A stretch of 64,000 nucleotides of DNA from JBEIQE01 sp040376705 (lineage in GTDB: Bacteria; Pseudomonadota; Alphaproteobacteria; UBA2400), in NCBI GenBank assembly GCA_040376705.1, contig JBEIQE010000007.1, positions 1 to 64,000 of the forward strand, read 5' to 3'. The notes under the pieces were generated by a model. It had not been told where the DNA came from, searched no databases, and was given only the letters and a program-made list of their open reading frames with translations. The first letter of the stretch is position 1. Every line of letters starts with the position of its first letter. The translations under genes were made by a program, and so were the position numbers. Of the stretch, positions 1 to 8,138 are shown one piece after another.

Positions 1-195
1 CGCGCCCACCACATCTTTGGAAATGCATATTGTTTCGCTGCGCTAGCGCAGCTGGCCCTGTCGCGCCCACCACATCTTTGGAAATGCATATTGTTTCGCT
101 GCGCTAGCGCAGCTGGCCCTGTCGCGCCCACCACATCTTTGGAAATGCATATTGTTTCGCTGCGCTAGCGCAGCTGGTCCTGTCGCGCCCACCAC
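1..195. repeat. 61-bp tandem repeat array (three copies plus a partial)
   Basis: Copies run 1-61, 62-122 and 123-183, followed by a 12-base partial copy at 184-195. The first two are identical. The third differs by one base, T instead of C at 178. Each copy holds a perfect 16-bp palindrome, GCTGCGCTAGCGCAGC, at 37-52, 98-113 and 159-174. There are no unique spacers, so it is not CRISPR. The array reaches the window edge and may be longer. It lies just beyond the terminator of the pilin-like gene. Confidence 0.95.
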
Positions 196-213
196 TCGCT
201 CATACATTCACAC

Positions 214-242
214 AAAAAAACACGGCCCGTTGCGGGGCCGTG
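214..242 (-). terminator. Rho-independent terminator of the first pilin-like gene
   Basis: The 8-bp stem CACGGCCC/GGGCCGTG (221-228 with 235-242) is flanked on the left by seven A residues at 214-220. Read on the minus strand this is a GC-rich hairpin followed by a T run, about 25 bases after the stop of the gene ending at 266. Confidence 0.85.
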
Positions 243-265
243 CTGTTCTTTCATATCTACCCTGT

Positions 266-895
266 CTAGTCGACTGGCGGGTTGTAGAGGTCAATCGTGT
301 TGAAATCTTCATCCGGCGGCGGGGCGAGACTGATGGCCGGTTCAAGCTCGGCAAACTGCAGCTTCTCGCCATTCAGGCCGTAGGTCCATGTAATAACATT
401 CACAGCGCCCGAGCAGGATGTACCGGCGGAGGCCAGTGATACTGTATCTGTATACTCGGTGCCATTGATGGTAGTGCGCGAAAGCCCGTCGTTCTCATCG
501 CTGCCCGACATGTTTACAGCCAGCCTGACGCAAGCTTCTTTGGAAACATTGGTAAACCCGAGGTCGAGCTGGTCATCAGCAACCTCGATAGCCACAGCAC
601 CGCCCCAGCGATTGGCATAACCAGCACCACTCATCATGCCAGAGGGGAAGACGCCCATATTCACGAACATGGCAAATACCTCTTCGCCATCATTGGCAAT
701 ATGGCCGCTGGCGTAGAGGCCGCGCACGTTCTGCACTACCTGCAGGATATCGTCCTGTGCAGCAGAGACTTTCATATTGGTGCGTACGGAAGCAGAGGCC
801 ACCCACACACCGCCAATCACAAGGCCAACCACGCCCAGGACGATGGAGGCTTCAATCAGCGAAAAACCGCGTTTGTTAGATGTTGTTTTCTGCAT
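266..895 (-). CDS. Type IV pilin-like/pseudopilin protein 1
   Basis: This 209-residue protein has a type IV prepilin leader: basic residues, then G|F with Glu five residues into the mature part (RGFSLIEASIVLG), then a hydrophobic helix of about 20 residues. A prepilin peptidase would cleave before the Phe, and the product would enter a pilus or pseudopilus. The rest is a polar globular domain with two cysteines in the C-terminal half. Two more genes in the window (27386 and 46291) share nearly the same N-terminal 30 residues but have unrelated tails. No pilus assembly genes adjoin any of them. The family is clear from the leader; the specific role is unknown. Confidence 0.8.
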   Translation of the reverse strand: MQKTTSNKRGFSLIEASIVLGVVGLVIGGVWVASASVRTNMKVSAAQDDILQVVQNVRGLYASGHIANDGEEVFAMFVNMGVFPSGMMSGAGYANRWGGAVAIEVADDQLDLGFTNVSKEACVRLAVNMSGSDENDGLSRTTINGTEYTDTVSLASAGTSCSGAVNVITWTYGLNGEKLQFAELEPAISLAPPPDEDFNTIDLYNPPVD

Positions 896-1064
896 GATCT
901 TTCCGTTCCGAGTAGATCATTCGATCCTTACTCAAACATCAGATTACCATTTGGGTAGTTACGAATTGTAAAACATAAGGTTGCATTTAGCCCAAGTATT
1001 ACAATGGGCTTAACAGGTTTTGTTCAAAATGCCCAACGATTCCAAACGGAAAGCTTCTGGTTTG

Positions 1065-1931
1065 TTAAACCAGCCCGTTGCTGCGCGCAGATAAAAGCAC
1101 CAGACCACGGCCCGTATCAGTTTCTATCGCAAAATCAGGCAGTTTGAGCGCTTGCGGCCCCTTGGCTTCGGCAAGGCGCTCAGCCACCCGCGCGGCTGAC
1201 GCCACATAGACAAAAGCACTTGAGGCAGGCGGCAGATGCGCCTCGATACTGGTGCCGTCATGCCGGCCAAAATGCCGGGCGCCAAATACAAGTGCAGCAC
1301 GGCTTTTACCTGACAGGCGCTTGAGGTTATTGGCGCGCTGGCGATCAAGGCTGAAATTATAGTCAGTTTGATAAAGGCCCATGAGCGCATCAAGCTTAAG
1401 CAGATTGGTATGTGTGATACGCGGAGGCGCCTTGAGATGATGCATAGCATATTCGCCAAAACGGCCGAACTTCTCGGCCTCTGGCTCATGAATAGCCCGG
1501 AAGAACTCTGTGATGCCCAGTATGTTATTCATGCAGTGAACACGCACTGCTTTTTCGCGCGCAAGCGTATAGAGCTGGTAGCTCGCCACATGATCGGCCA
1601 GCAGCTTATCCTCATCCCGGATCAAGCATTTCTGGCCCGCACTAGTAATATGTCTAAGGAGCGCCTCGACATCGCGCCCGCTCTTACGCGCGCGGGCAGA
1701 AGCAAACTGGAAGGCATCGACCGGGCCCTGCTCACGCTGGCTATCCTGCTCAAGCCCAAGGTGCCTGATGCCGCCCTCACTTAAAATCGGTAGCGCTGCA
1801 ACTACATTCTCTTTCACGGCTACATCGCTATGGTCGCCATCACCAATCAGCACATACTTTTTCTGGCTCTGGGCAATAAACTGCCAGATATCCGCTGGTG
1901 CAATCCGTTTGATGATAACCCGTCCTATCAT
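1065..1931 (-). CDS. Tiki/EreA-superfamily-like protein, paralogue C
   Basis: This 288-residue protein is the last of three tandem paralogues. Shared features are an N-terminal IADIW-type helix, a strand ending in I-G-[DE]-x-D-H (about residue 30), a following [RA]HLGLE motif and a late strand with FGARHF (about residue 220). An early acidic/His motif paired with a late GxxHF motif is the pattern seen in the Tiki/TraB, ChaN and erythromycin-esterase-like group, so I infer a distant hydrolase of that kind. No signal peptide is visible. Its ATG overlaps the stop of the upstream paralogue by four bases (ATGA), so the genes are translationally coupled. The substrate is unknown. Confidence 0.55.
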   Translation of the reverse strand: MIGRVIIKRIAPADIWQFIAQSQKKYVLIGDGDHSDVAVKENVVAALPILSEGGIRHLGLEQDSQREQGPVDAFQFASARARKSGRDVEALLRHITSAGQKCLIRDEDKLLADHVASYQLYTLAREKAVRVHCMNNILGITEFFRAIHEPEAEKFGRFGEYAMHHLKAPPRITHTNLLKLDALMGLYQTDYNFSLDRQRANNLKRLSGKSRAALVFGARHFGRHDGTSIEAHLPPASSAFVYVASAARVAERLAEAKGPQALKLPDFAIETDTGRGLVLLSARSNGLV

Positions 1932-2791
1932 GCCAGCCCATGTACTGCTGCAGCCGGCATTACAAACGCCCGCCTGTTCGCCGTATCCAGCACAAAATCA
2001 GGCGCGCGGCGCGGCTCAGTATGCGGAAAGTTTTCTGCCAGCGTCTCGCACTGCCCGATCAGCACATAAGCTTGTTGCTGTGCAGGCAGATGAGCATCAA
2101 TCCCGTTTTGTCCCTCACCCCTGAAATGAGCACTGCCGTAAAACACCATCGCCCGCTGCTGGCCTGCAGCTGCAATAATGGAGGCCGCACGGCCTTTATC
2201 ACTGGCCATATTCACATCAAAGAAGCGGCGCACATATTGCCTGAATAATGGCAGCTCTTCGGGCGGCAACAGGTTTGGCACAGCGCCGCTGGTTGAGAGC
2301 GCTACCAGCTGGCGCATATACGCTTCTTGCCGGGCAACAGGCTCGCCAGAAATGAAATCGCCAAAGCTGGGCAACTGATCAAGCGCATGGAGCTGCATGT
2401 GCTGATTGCGCGCGGTATAAGCCAGTGCCTTGTTGAGCTGGTTGAACTTATCGCGGAGTGCCGGATTAGCGCGCGCGGCCGCACTGGGGAAGATATCGAA
2501 TACGATTTGCAGCGCCCGCAGGTCGGCCCCGCAGCTGCGCTCGCGGATATCAGCCCGTATGAAGGCATCAATAGCGGGCTGCAGGGTTTTGCGTGACCAC
2601 TCAAGCCCAAGATGGGCAAAACCGCCCTGTGCCAATACAGGCAAAGCACCCATAACCGACGCACCGATTTGCCAGATACGGTGATCGCTCTCGCCAATCA
2701 GCAGATATTGCTTGGGCGAGGCGGCGAGGCGTTGCCACATCTCGCCGGGTGCGATGGTTGCTAGTGTAGCAGGCGGTGTCCACTCAGGCAT
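1928..2791 (-). CDS. Tiki/EreA-superfamily-like protein, paralogue B
   Basis: This 287-residue middle gene of the tandem trio carries IGESDH near residue 35, FAHLGLE shortly after, and YGSAHF near residue 215, followed by GIDAHLP, which is nearly repeated in paralogue A (GMDKHLP). It overlaps both neighbours, by four bases downstream and eight upstream, so the three are made from one transcript. Conservation is concentrated around the putative catalytic motifs while the middle sections diverge, suggesting related folds with different substrates. Assignment to the superfamily is inference from motifs only. Confidence 0.55.
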   Translation of the reverse strand: MPEWTPPATLATIAPGEMWQRLAASPKQYLLIGESDHRIWQIGASVMGALPVLAQGGFAHLGLEWSRKTLQPAIDAFIRADIRERSCGADLRALQIVFDIFPSAAARANPALRDKFNQLNKALAYTARNQHMQLHALDQLPSFGDFISGEPVARQEAYMRQLVALSTSGAVPNLLPPEELPLFRQYVRRFFDVNMASDKGRAASIIAAAGQQRAMVFYGSAHFRGEGQNGIDAHLPAQQQAYVLIGQCETLAENFPHTEPRRAPDFVLDTANRRAFVMPAAAVHGLA

Positions 2792-3665
2792 GCCATAATC
2801 CGTTCTTGATCGCAGGTGGTAGTACCCAAGCCTGTTTAGTATCTGTGGTCACGACAAAATCAGGTACGCTGCCGCGGTGCCACCTGAAGCTGCTGCGCAG
2901 ATCGCTTTTGATCAGCTCACTCTCGCCCACCTGCACATAGACAGCGCTATTGGCTGGCAGATGCTTATCCATACCCTCGGTCTTGCTGCGATGGAAATGG
3001 CCAGCACCATAATATATAACCGCCCGCTGCCTACCAGCCGCCTTGCGCATCAGGCGCATGCGCTTGCCATCGGCCTGTAGATTTCTGGCATCAAGCCGAT
3101 CATCAATCACCGCTATAATCTGCCGCTGCCTGGCTGTGGTCCCGCGGGGCAGGCGCCCAAATTCGTCCCGATAATCCAACAGACTGTTATACTCAAGCGC
3201 CTTAGAAGGTGAGTAATGCAAATTGATATAATCCTCTGGCTCTATGAGATAACGGATGAAATGTGGCGTCATACCTGCAGCACGGATAGCTGTGTGTAAT
3301 CTAACGTCTGCTATGGCAGCATCCAGAAATCTGTCTTCATCGCCGCCAACATGTGGGTTTTCAGTATCGCATAAAAAGTCGAGCAACTCTCCCTGCCCGG
3401 TTTTGCTCTTCTGCTCTTTTGCAGCAGCATGAAAAGCCCGATAGGCATTACCCATCAGGTCAGCCTCGCGCTCAAGCCCGATGTGGGCGAAACCGCCCTT
3501 GCCCAAAGCCGGAAGGGCACGCGTGACTGCTTTGGCGATACGGCAATCACCATGATCTATCTCACCGATCAAAAGATATTGTTTCTCGCTCTTGGCGATA
3601 TGGTTCCAGACCTGATGCGGCCTGAGGGTCGCAATAACCTGAGTGGCTTTTTCAAACGGCGTCAT
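2784..3665 (-). CDS. Tiki/EreA-superfamily-like protein, paralogue A
   Basis: This is the first gene of the trio, 293 residues from the ATG at 3665. A TTG eight codons earlier is possible, but the ATG puts the conserved IGEIDH motif at residue 35, as in the paralogues. Other shared motifs are FAHIGLE and YYGAGHF. The DUF465 gene lies about 70 bases upstream on the same strand and may head the operon. No signal peptide or membrane segment is seen, so the protein is probably cytoplasmic. Neither candidate start has a strong ribosome binding site. Confidence 0.55.
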   Translation of the reverse strand: MTPFEKATQVIATLRPHQVWNHIAKSEKQYLLIGEIDHGDCRIAKAVTRALPALGKGGFAHIGLEREADLMGNAYRAFHAAAKEQKSKTGQGELLDFLCDTENPHVGGDEDRFLDAAIADVRLHTAIRAAGMTPHFIRYLIEPEDYINLHYSPSKALEYNSLLDYRDEFGRLPRGTTARQRQIIAVIDDRLDARNLQADGKRMRLMRKAAGRQRAVIYYGAGHFHRSKTEGMDKHLPANSAVYVQVGESELIKSDLRSSFRWHRGSVPDFVVTTDTKQAWVLPPAIKNGLWHA

Positions 3666-3734
3666 GCGCAGCAGACTAGCCAAAGCCAAGCAGCTAAAGC
3701 AACTCTGCAGAACTTAATTTATGAGATGAAAAGC

Positions 3735-3947
3735 TCAGGCAATGATATCCGGCAGCAGCATGTTCTCAAGCCGCAGGATTTCGTCCTTCAGGGCCAGCTT
3801 GCGCTTTTTAAGACGCTGCAGCTGCAGCTGGTCGACCGGCACACGCTCGCCAAGGCGCGCGATCACATCATCGAGGTCGCGGTGCTCGCTCTGCAATTCA
3901 GCAAGCTTATGCTGCATTTGGGTCTGGCCGACGGAGTCGCTGCTCAT
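3735..3947 (-). CDS. DUF465 (YdcH-like) small coiled-coil protein
   Basis: This 70-residue protein is almost entirely helical with heptad character and has the family's basic stretch RLKKRKLALKDEI near residue 45. DUF465 proteins are short alpha-helical proteins common in alphaproteobacteria and have no firmly assigned role. It lies upstream of the three Tiki-like paralogues and divergent from pfkA, with 110 bases between the two start codons for both promoters. A second DUF465 gene lies at 6278. Confidence 0.8.
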   Translation of the reverse strand: MSSDSVGQTQMQHKLAELQSEHRDLDDVIARLGERVPVDQLQLQRLKKRKLALKDEILRLENMLLPDIIA

Positions 3948-4057
3948 TATTAGGGTCCGCTGTTAACTTTTCAGGCCGCTTTTATAACACAAACGCTGGC
4001 GCTTTTCTCGGGTTTCATTATGGTGGTTACAAATATTAATCTTTGGGGTGGATTGAA

Positions 4058-5146
4058 ATGGCTAACGCAATAAAGAAACTCGGCATTTTGACTTCGGGCG
4101 GCGACTGCGCCGGTCTGAACGCAGCCATCCGCGGCGTGGTGCACAGAGCCCGCATGACCTATGGCTGGGAAGTTTACGGCATTCATGACGGCACCAACGG
4201 CCTGTTCGAGCGCCCCGTGCGCGCCACCAAGCTGGATCTGGCCGATGTCACCCCCACCATGATGCGTCAGGGCGGCACCATTTTAGGCACCACCAACAAG
4301 GGCAACCCGTTTGCTTACCTTATGCCCGATGGCACCATTCGCGACCGTAGTCCGGATATTATTGAAGGTATCAAGATGCTGGGTCTTGATGCCCTCATCG
4401 GCATTGGCGGCGATGGCTCGTTCGGTATCATGACCAAGCTGCTGGCGCAGGGCGACTTCCCCTTTGTCGGTATTCCCAAGACCATCGATAACGATGTGGC
4501 TAAAACCGAATTCTCCATCGGCTTCCATACCGCCGTGGCGGTAGCGACTGAAGCACTCGACCGCCTACAGCCAACCGCCGCCAGCCATGCGCGCGTGATG
4601 GTGCTTGAGGTGATGGGACGTGATGCCGGCCATATTGCGCTTGAGTCAGGTATTGCAGGTGGTGCCGATGTCATTCTGGTGCCTGAGCTGCCATGGAGCA
4701 TTGAGGCTGTAGCCAAAAAGATTGAAGCGGTACGCCAGAGCGGGCGCAACTTCGCGCTGGTGGTTGTGTCAGAGGCGGTTAAGACGCTTGAAGGCGGCGA
4801 TGTGAAGAAGGCGCTGTCACAGGGCGAGCGCCGCTATGGCGGCATTGGCGAATATGTGGCCACCCTGATTGCCGATAAGACTGGCGCTGAAACGCGCGTC
4901 ACCGTGCTTGGGCATGTACAGCGTGGCTGTCAGCCCTCGGCCACCGACCGCCTGATTGCACAGGCCTTTGGCGTACATGCGGTTGACCTGATTGCCAGCG
5001 GCAAGTTCAGCCGCATGGTGGCGTGGAACGACCGCGCTGTGATTGACGTGCCCATTGCTGAAGCGATTGCCACCTACCACGCGATTGAGCCTGCCAGCTC
5101 GATGGTGCATACCGCCGAAGCGCTAGGCATTTGCCTTGGTCAATAA
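4058..5146 (+). CDS. pfkA: 6-phosphofructokinase
   Basis: The product phosphorylates fructose 6-phosphate in the committing step of glycolysis. It has 362 residues from the ATG at 4058, chosen over a TTG at 4043 because a GGGG ribosome site sits nine bases before it. Family motifs are TSGGDCAGLNAAIRG at the N terminus, IGGDGS and PKTIDNDV. The Gly in GGDGS is typical of ATP enzymes, while the Lys in PKTIDND is typical of PPi enzymes. This combination is known in actinobacterial ATP-dependent PFKs, so ATP is likely but pyrophosphate cannot be excluded. Its stop overlaps the start of the beta-lactamase gene by one base. Confidence 0.92.
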   Translation: MANAIKKLGILTSGGDCAGLNAAIRGVVHRARMTYGWEVYGIHDGTNGLFERPVRATKLDLADVTPTMMRQGGTILGTTNKGNPFAYLMPDGTIRDRSPDIIEGIKMLGLDALIGIGGDGSFGIMTKLLAQGDFPFVGIPKTIDNDVAKTEFSIGFHTAVAVATEALDRLQPTAASHARVMVLEVMGRDAGHIALESGIAGGADVILVPELPWSIEAVAKKIEAVRQSGRNFALVVVSEAVKTLEGGDVKKALSQGERRYGGIGEYVATLIADKTGAETRVTVLGHVQRGCQPSATDRLIAQAFGVHAVDLIASGKFSRMVAWNDRAVIDVPIAEAIATYHAIEPASSMVHTAEALGICLGQ

Positions 5147-5928
5147 TGCATAAAGCTTATCTTGCTGCACTCATGAGTCTGCTGCCCTTTGCGGCACAGG
5201 CAAATGAAGGCTGCATGCTGGTGATGAGCTACCCACAAGCCGCAGTGCTGCATGAAAGCGGCGATTGCACAACGCGCCACCCGCCCGCCTCGACCTTTAA
5301 AATACCCCTCGCGCTGATGGGGTTCGATGCGGGCATTCTGCAGGATGCGCATACACCACGCTGGCCACCCACCCTCAAGTACGGCCCCATCACCCAGCGC
5401 GAACAGCAAGAGGCTGATGCCACCATCTGGCTGAAGGACTCGATCATCTGGTTTTCGCGCCGTATTACCGAACAGCTGGGTGCAATGAAGTTTCAGGACT
5501 ATATAACGCGCTTTGACTACGGCAATAAGGATGTAACAGGCACCAAAGGCACAAACGATGGCCTGCTGAATGCCTGGTTGTTTACGTCGCTCACCATCTG
5601 CGCGCGCGAGCAGGCGGGCTTCATCCATAAACTGCTCAGCCGTGAGCTACGCGTTACGGATACAGCGTATGACATGACCATCGCCAGCATGCCACGCTTT
5701 ATGGCTGGCGACTGGCAGGTGCTGGGTAAAACCGGCAGCGGCACTACTGAGCAAGGCGCGCAGCAAGGCTGGTTTGTGGGTTGGGCACAGCGCGGCACAC
5801 AGCAAATTATCTTCACCAAACTCATGTTCCCTCCAGCAGGGACCCAGCAAGCAGCTGGCCCTTACACGCGCGATACGTTTTTGCGTGAATTGCCTAACCT
5901 CATGGCGCAGAGTAATGACGCGCCATAA
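5146..5928 (+). CDS. Class D (OXA-like) beta-lactamase
   Basis: This is a periplasmic serine beta-lactamase of about 260 residues with a signal peptide (MHKAYLAALMSLLPFAAQA). Class D motifs are present: STFK with the nucleophile Ser and carbamylated Lys, YGN, and KTG near residue 195. The S-x-V motif reads S-I-I, an unusual variant. The ATG at 5146 is used because it overlaps the pfkA stop as TAATG and begins a clean signal peptide. Tight coupling to pfkA and ordinary codon use argue for a resident chromosomal gene rather than a recently acquired cassette. Substrate range cannot be judged. Confidence 0.9.
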   Translation: MHKAYLAALMSLLPFAAQANEGCMLVMSYPQAAVLHESGDCTTRHPPASTFKIPLALMGFDAGILQDAHTPRWPPTLKYGPITQREQQEADATIWLKDSIIWFSRRITEQLGAMKFQDYITRFDYGNKDVTGTKGTNDGLLNAWLFTSLTICAREQAGFIHKLLSRELRVTDTAYDMTIASMPRFMAGDWQVLGKTGSGTTEQGAQQGWFVGWAQRGTQQIIFTKLMFPPAGTQQAAGPYTRDTFLRELPNLMAQSNDAP

Positions 5929-6177
5929 CGCTTAGTTAGCTCGATATTATTTGCTGTTTGCGCAACTTTTTTCGTTAAGACGCACAACGGTTTTTACTCG
6001 GCAATTGGCTTGCGTATTAGCGCAACTTCCGTAGCTGCATCATCTATCTATGGTGTTAGTCCTGTGGATAACTTCATGGTTAATCCATCTATTGATATGC
6101 CGTGCATTTTATCAAATAGACGGATTTTTTAACCCGATTGAAACCGCAATCTGAAAAGATAAATAATCATCTGTACC

Positions 6178-6270
6178 AAGCAGCGTAGAGCGCCGGTCCT
6201 TATCGAAGGAGCCACCGACCGGGCCCTGATCACCGCCGCGGGCAATGAAACCGTAGAAGTGAAAAGGAGT
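6178..6270 (+). promoter_or_regulatory. Structured 5' leader sharing a 16-base block with the ornithine decarboxylase leader
   Basis: The 349-base gap 5929-6277 has no gene. Its last part holds GTAGAGC (6185-6191), a small hairpin TCCTT/AAGGA, and GCCACCGACCGGGCCC (6211-6226). The ornithine decarboxylase leader has the same order: GTAGAGC at 28116 and GCCACCAACCGGGCCC at 28157, one base different. The ribosome site AAGGAG (6264-6269) and start codon follow. I read it as a cis-regulatory RNA. I see nothing else definite in 5929-6177. Confidence 0.55.
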
Positions 6271-6277
6271 GGATGTA

Positions 6278-6490
6278 ATGGCAGTTGCACAACGCATTGA
6301 GTCTCTGGAAGCCCGTCATGCCAGTTTAGAGCAGGCCCTCGGGAATGAGGAAAGTCGCTCCTGGCATAACGAACAGAAAATTGTTCGTCTGAAGCAGGAC
6401 AAATTACGAATTAAGGACGAGATCACACGATTGCGCCTCATCGTCGGGGGCTCCGATCCGCCTCAAACGGGTCGGGTAGATTCGGGTTAA
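6278..6490 (+). CDS. Second DUF465-like small coiled-coil protein
   Basis: This 70-residue helical protein has the DUF465 core RLKQDKLRIKDEITRL near residue 42 and a charged N-terminal helix. The ATG at 6278 is preceded by AAGGAG eight bases upstream; a GTG nine bases earlier would put the ribosome site too close. It is monocistronic, with its own leader and terminator. The family's function is not established. It differs from the copy at 3735 through most of its length, so it is not a recent duplicate. Confidence 0.75.
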   Translation: MAVAQRIESLEARHASLEQALGNEESRSWHNEQKIVRLKQDKLRIKDEITRLRLIVGGSDPPQTGRVDSG

Positions 6491-6556
6491 CTCTCGGGTC
6501 TAACTGTCTCGACAAACGGCAGGCCTGATTGGCCTTCACCGTCAGAGGCACTGAAG

Positions 6557-6592
6557 CGACGGACCCCTTTGCGGGCCCGTCGTTTTCGTTTG
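6557..6592 (+). terminator. Rho-independent terminator of the second DUF465 gene
   Basis: The stem CGACGGACCC/GGGCCCGTCG (6557-6566 with 6573-6582, one mismatch) is followed by TTTTCGTTT. It lies 67 bases after the stop codon. Confidence 0.75.
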
Positions 6593-6646
6593 TGTGATTT
6601 AAATTTACATTCCAGCGCAAGCCGAATGAGAGGCTTCCGAATAGTC

Positions 6647-7003
6647 CTACTTCTTGTACGCGCGCGTAGAGTACCAGAAAATGCCAATCGCAATTCCCTG
6701 AATGATGAAGCCCGAGAACATGAGGCCGAACATCAGAAAGATGGTACCAGCCTCGGCCACGTCAAACAGCTTGGCAGCATCATCAGCCTGAGCACGCATG
6801 AAAATCATGAGAATGGCAAAAGGCACAAACGACAGCAGCATGGCTGGTATGCTGAAGAATGTCTGCGCCTTGCTGTGTGTGATGGTCGCCGCCTTCAGGC
6901 GGACAATGAGGTGCAAACCCCATTCATAGAGAGCATAAAGCCCGAACAACATAACCACGGCTTCAATACCATAGAAAACGATTTGCTGCTGTTCGGGCGT
7001 CAT
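6647..7003 (-). CDS. Small membrane protein downstream of DUF1013
   Basis: This 118-residue protein has about three predicted membrane helices (near residues 10-35, 50-70 and 87-110) and a basic C terminus. A longer frame reaching 7225 exists, but its first 74 residues lie antisense-free inside the DUF1013 gene in another frame, are Arg/Pro-rich and look non-coding. The ATG at 7003 follows the DUF1013 stop by four bases, so the two form an operon. I do not recognise a family. Confidence 0.75.
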   Translation of the reverse strand: MTPEQQQIVFYGIEAVVMLFGLYALYEWGLHLIVRLKAATITHSKAQTFFSIPAMLLSFVPFAILMIFMRAQADDAAKLFDVAEAGTIFLMFGLMFSGFIIQGIAIGIFWYSTRAYKK

Positions 7004-7007
7004 GGCT

Positions 7008-7718
7008 TTACTCTTCTTCGGCTGTTTTCTTGTCGCCAAATACGCTCTCAACCGTCGGTTCATTATAAACCTTCTTCTGCGCGGCGGTAGCGTAAGCGGC
7101 CAGAGCAGCAGCGAACGGGTTGGCGCCGGTGCCGGCTTCGGCTTCTTCGCCTTCAACCACTTCGCCTTCGCCCTCTTCACCGATGACCGGATTCTGCTTC
7201 GACTTACGGATCTTGCTGACTTCAAGCTCCATATCGCGCTGGCTGCACAGACCCATCAGCACCGGATTGTTGGGCTTGATGTTGGCAATGTTCCAGTGCG
7301 TACGATCGCGAATGCTCTTGATGGTATCCTTGGTGGTGGCCAGCAGACGACCAATAGCTGCGTCCGACATGCCGGGGTAGTTCTTGATGATCCAGGCAAT
7401 AGCATCCGGCTTTTCAACACGCTTGGTCATTGGCGTGTAGCGCGGCCCCTTGGCACGCACCTGCACTTCGGGCAGATCGCGCACGATGATCTGCAGGGTT
7501 GCGCTTTCGTCCGCTTCGCAGCGCTTGATTTCTTCAGCTGTAAGCTGACCGCTCTGAATGGGGCTGAGGCCCAGAACACCAGCAGCCACATCGCCATCGG
7601 CGATGCCCTTTACTTCGAGCTTGTGCAGGCCGGTGAAGGTCGAAATCTGGTCGAAGGTGAGTGTGGTATTCTCAACCAGCCATACAGCGGTGGCCTTGGG
7701 CATCAGCAGCGTGGTCAT
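7008..7718 (-). CDS. DUF1013 family protein (predicted DNA-binding cell-cycle regulator)
   Basis: This 236-residue protein belongs to a family nearly restricted to alphaproteobacteria. The N-terminal two thirds contain helix-turn-helix-like segments, for example around MSDAAIGRLLATTKDTIKSI. The tail is acidic and low in complexity (Glu/Gly-rich near residues 180-195), then Ala-rich. Members are described as transcription-associated proteins tied to the cell cycle; that role is from family knowledge, not visible here. A clear ribosome site (GGAGACA on the minus strand) precedes the start. It is divergent from DUF1192, a common alphaproteobacterial arrangement. Confidence 0.85.
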   Translation of the reverse strand: MTTLLMPKATAVWLVENTTLTFDQISTFTGLHKLEVKGIADGDVAAGVLGLSPIQSGQLTAEEIKRCEADESATLQIIVRDLPEVQVRAKGPRYTPMTKRVEKPDAIAWIIKNYPGMSDAAIGRLLATTKDTIKSIRDRTHWNIANIKPNNPVLMGLCSQRDMELEVSKIRKSKQNPVIGEEGEGEVVEGEEAEAGTGANPFAAALAAYATAAQKKVYNEPTVESVFGDKKTAEEE

Positions 7719-7897
7719 AACTTGTCTCCTTAAGACAAAACAAATCTCATGGTCTCCCGCCGCGATTGCGGCGAGACCTCACGTAAAACAGATTGACGGG
7801 AGGGCCATCCTTATGGCGGATGACTAAATGTGATATAGCCAAGAGCAGGCCGGATGACAACCTAAACCTTAAGCTATTGATTCTATGGAGCTATAAG

Positions 7898-8080
7898 ATG
7901 GATTGGGACGAACTGGAGCCAAAAAAGAAGCCAAAACCCCGGGATCTGTCGGTTCTGGGCGTTAACGAGCTGAACGATTATATCGGCGAATTGCGCGAAG
8001 AGATTACCCGTGCCGAGGCCGAAATCTTAAAACGCGGCAGCCACAAAGATGCTGCCGAAGCGTTTTTCCGTAAACCGTAA
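7898..8080 (+). CDS. DUF1192 family small protein
   Basis: This 60-residue protein has a charged start (MDWDELEPKKKPKP) and one amphipathic helix containing LNDYIGELREEITRAEAEI, matching the DUF1192 pattern. A GGAG site at 7887-7890 precedes the ATG by seven bases. Upstream frames are shorter and lack a ribosome site. The family has no defined function. It is divergent from DUF1013 across a 179-base intergenic region. Confidence 0.8.
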   Translation: MDWDELEPKKKPKPRDLSVLGVNELNDYIGELREEITRAEAEILKRGSHKDAAEAFFRKP

Positions 8081-8138
8081 CCGCTTTAACCATAAGCTCT
8101 TTTTGACATTAACCGCTCATTACCTGTAGCTTTGCGGC

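Noticed and set aside
1..195. Tandem array as a CRISPR
   Set aside because: The units are contiguous and identical, with no unique spacers and no cas genes.
5146..5928. Beta-lactamase as a recently acquired resistance cassette
   Set aside because: It overlaps the pfkA stop, has no attC, IS or integron features nearby and has codon use like its neighbours.
7002..7733. 243-residue plus-strand frame over DUF1013
   Set aside because: Antisense shadow of a conserved alphaproteobacterial gene.
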